This document shows, in pieces, positions 63,351 through 64,000 of a stretch of 64,000 nt of DNA (position 1 is the first letter of the stretch; every line of letters begins with the position of its first letter). The notes under the pieces are model-generated. The model was not told the origin of the DNA. It did not search any database and saw nothing but the letters and a program-made list of their open reading frames with translations. This stretch comes from Bradyrhizobium aeschynomenes (lineage in GTDB: Bacteria; Pseudomonadota; Alphaproteobacteria; Rhizobiales; Xanthobacteraceae): positions 434,001-498,000 of the forward strand of contig NZ_JABFDM010000003.1 in assembly GCF_013178945.1 (NCBI RefSeq), read 5' to 3'. Position numbers and translations under genes: made by a program.

Positions 63351-63696
63351 GCCGCAAGTACGTGCTTGGGTTGGATCTCGGAACGACGCTCGGCGTCTCT
63401 CAGGTGTTTGTTGACGGCGGTGTGGAGGCTGTAAGCCTCGAGCTCGACAGCAACATCCAGGGCCGCACAACCGGCGTGGCCGGTGTCATCAAGCGCCATG
63501 CAACGCCTGACTGCCTGGGCGTCTGCATCGAGGATGCCATTCTCCCGGCAATTCTCGTCCGTCAAGGCTCTCGTTCCGATGCTGGGTGCCGCGGTGCTGG
63601 CCTGTGAGTAGGCAGGGCTTCCGTGGTCTACGGCACACCTGGCCAAGCTGAAGATGCACGCCACCGGCAACCTCCATCCGCGCTTTGAAGTTTAGC
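63347..63696 (+). pseudogene. RuvC-like (phage resolvase type) remnant
   Basis: GTG 63347 opens 'YVLGLDLGTTLGVSQVFVDG', which resembles the first strand of RuvC/RNase H-like resolvases (D-x-GTTLG). The frame then reads into a different sense, while the +1 frame from 63552 gives 'SSVKALVPMLGAAVLACE' (stop) 'AGLPWSTAHLAKLKMHATGN', which reads like the rest of such a protein. So at least one frameshift near 63480-63550 and a stop separate the parts. Catalytic acidic residues further on are missing. Identification from pattern; sequencing error is not excluded. Confidence 0.45.
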
Positions 63697-63709
63697 TTCT
63701 GCGAATTAC

Positions 63710-64000
63710 CTAAGGCGAAGCTGGGTTTGACGTAAAGCTCTGGCGTAACCGCGCTGACCGCGTCAGAGCGCAGCGATAAAACTTACCTAAGCCACGTAGA
63801 CTATGCGGGAGCCTCGAACAGCAATTTGAGATGGTTGCAGGTCCCCGCAACCAACACCCCCTAGACTGGGCAGGGGGTTCGGCATCCTTCTCAGAGAGAC
63901 TGAGAAGGGCTGCAAGCTGGCCGTAAATCTCGACGCGCACGGGCTTGTACGGGCCCTGCGGATGCACGACGACCTTTTCGACGATCTCCCGAATAGCCTC
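63710..64000 (-). CDS. Second serine recombinase, C-terminal part
   Basis: The minus-strand frame is open from the window edge. The visible part begins 'EAIREIVEKVVVHPQGPYKP', 'VRVEIYGQLAALLSLSEKDA', which is the C-terminal sequence typical of resolvase/invertase-family recombinases ('IV-K-V-V-P-...-V-I-G-LA-LL'). After about residue 48 the frame becomes basic and poor; in the +1 frame 'GVLVAGTCNHLKLLFEAPA' and a stop follow, so a frameshift near the end is likely. The start and catalytic domain lie outside the window. It may mark a second integration event or the other side of the island. Confidence 0.65.
   Translation of the reverse strand, partial: EAIREIVEKVVVHPQGPYKPVRVEIYGQLAALLSLSEKDAEPPAQSRGCWLRGPATISNCCSRLPHSLRGLGKFYRCALTRSARLRQSFTSNPASP

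Noticed and set aside
63863-63911. Short inverted repeats (cttctcag/ctgagaag and accccct/agggggt) near the right edge
   Set aside because: They lie within or at the frameshifted end of the second recombinase gene; small and without a supported role.
1-64000. CRISPR array, rRNA genes, complete insertion sequences
   Set aside because: No regularly spaced direct repeats, no rRNA-like sequence and no intact transposase with terminal repeats were seen.

Overview
The window reads as chromosomal DNA of an alphaproteobacterium of the Bradyrhizobium/Rhodopseudomonas type. The supports are very high GC with long antisense open frames, a complete periplasmic nitrate reductase (nap) operon, a Caulobacter-type fliF-fliG-fliH-fliN-flbD operon beside sciP, a Rhodobacter-type phosphatidylethanolamine N-methyltransferase, FixK/FNR-type boxes, and an interspersed repeat at about 22.69-23.18 kb that I recognise from these genomes. 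Species cannot be decided from the sequence alone.

Backbone, 0-49.4 kb. 0-6.5 kb: tail of a DUF4139 protein, an orphan periplasmic solute-binding protein, a second-type FtsH protease and a Cache-domain chemoreceptor. 6.5-16 kb: exported phytase-like esterase, two tandem EamA exporters, an MgtA-type P-type ATPase, and a three-gene MacAB-like export system. 16-22.5 kb: purA, three uncharacterised proteins, and msrA-msrB. 22.5-28.5 kb: interspersed repeat, two paralogous tiny exported proteins around a LysR regulator and a GST, polyphosphate kinase 2 and a RecD-like helicase. 28.5-32.7 kb: napEDABC. 33-37.5 kb: ssuADCB with an unusual flavin reductase. 37.5-46.5 kb: flagellar cluster (flbD, fliN, fliH, fliG, fliF, sciP, flgD, fliK). 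46.9-49.4 kb: mnmA, pmtA, a small exported protein and an elongator tRNA-Met.

Regulation visible in the DNA. The same 14-bp FixK/FNR box (TTGACCTGGATCAA) stands before napE and before ppk2, and a variant stands before the P-type ATPase, suggesting that low-oxygen control links nitrate respiration, polyphosphate and cation transport. A correctly spaced sigma-54 promoter precedes fliK, fitting FlbD control. CtrA-like half sites flank sciP and lie upstream of fliF.

Island, 49.4 kb to the right edge. A large serine recombinase is encoded antisense into the 3' half of the tRNA-Met, so its last residues come from tRNA sequence: an integration hallmark. To its right lie phage/plasmid-like regulators (XRE, AlpA-like excisionase), gene-poor stretches, and a metabolic cargo operon: SDR, peroxiredoxin-like protein, a crotonase-fold protein and a GST, with a divergent LysR gene behind a 33-bp dyad. 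The crotonase keeps all five catalytic positions I recall for 6-oxocamphor hydrolase and lacks a hydratase glutamate, so I reannotate it as a beta-diketone hydrolase. Further right come a winged-helix/membrane fusion protein, two paralogous approximately 40-residue membrane proteins with a conserved leader, a two-gene unit behind a LexA-type box, a decayed RuvC-like gene, and the 3' end of a second serine recombinase at the edge.
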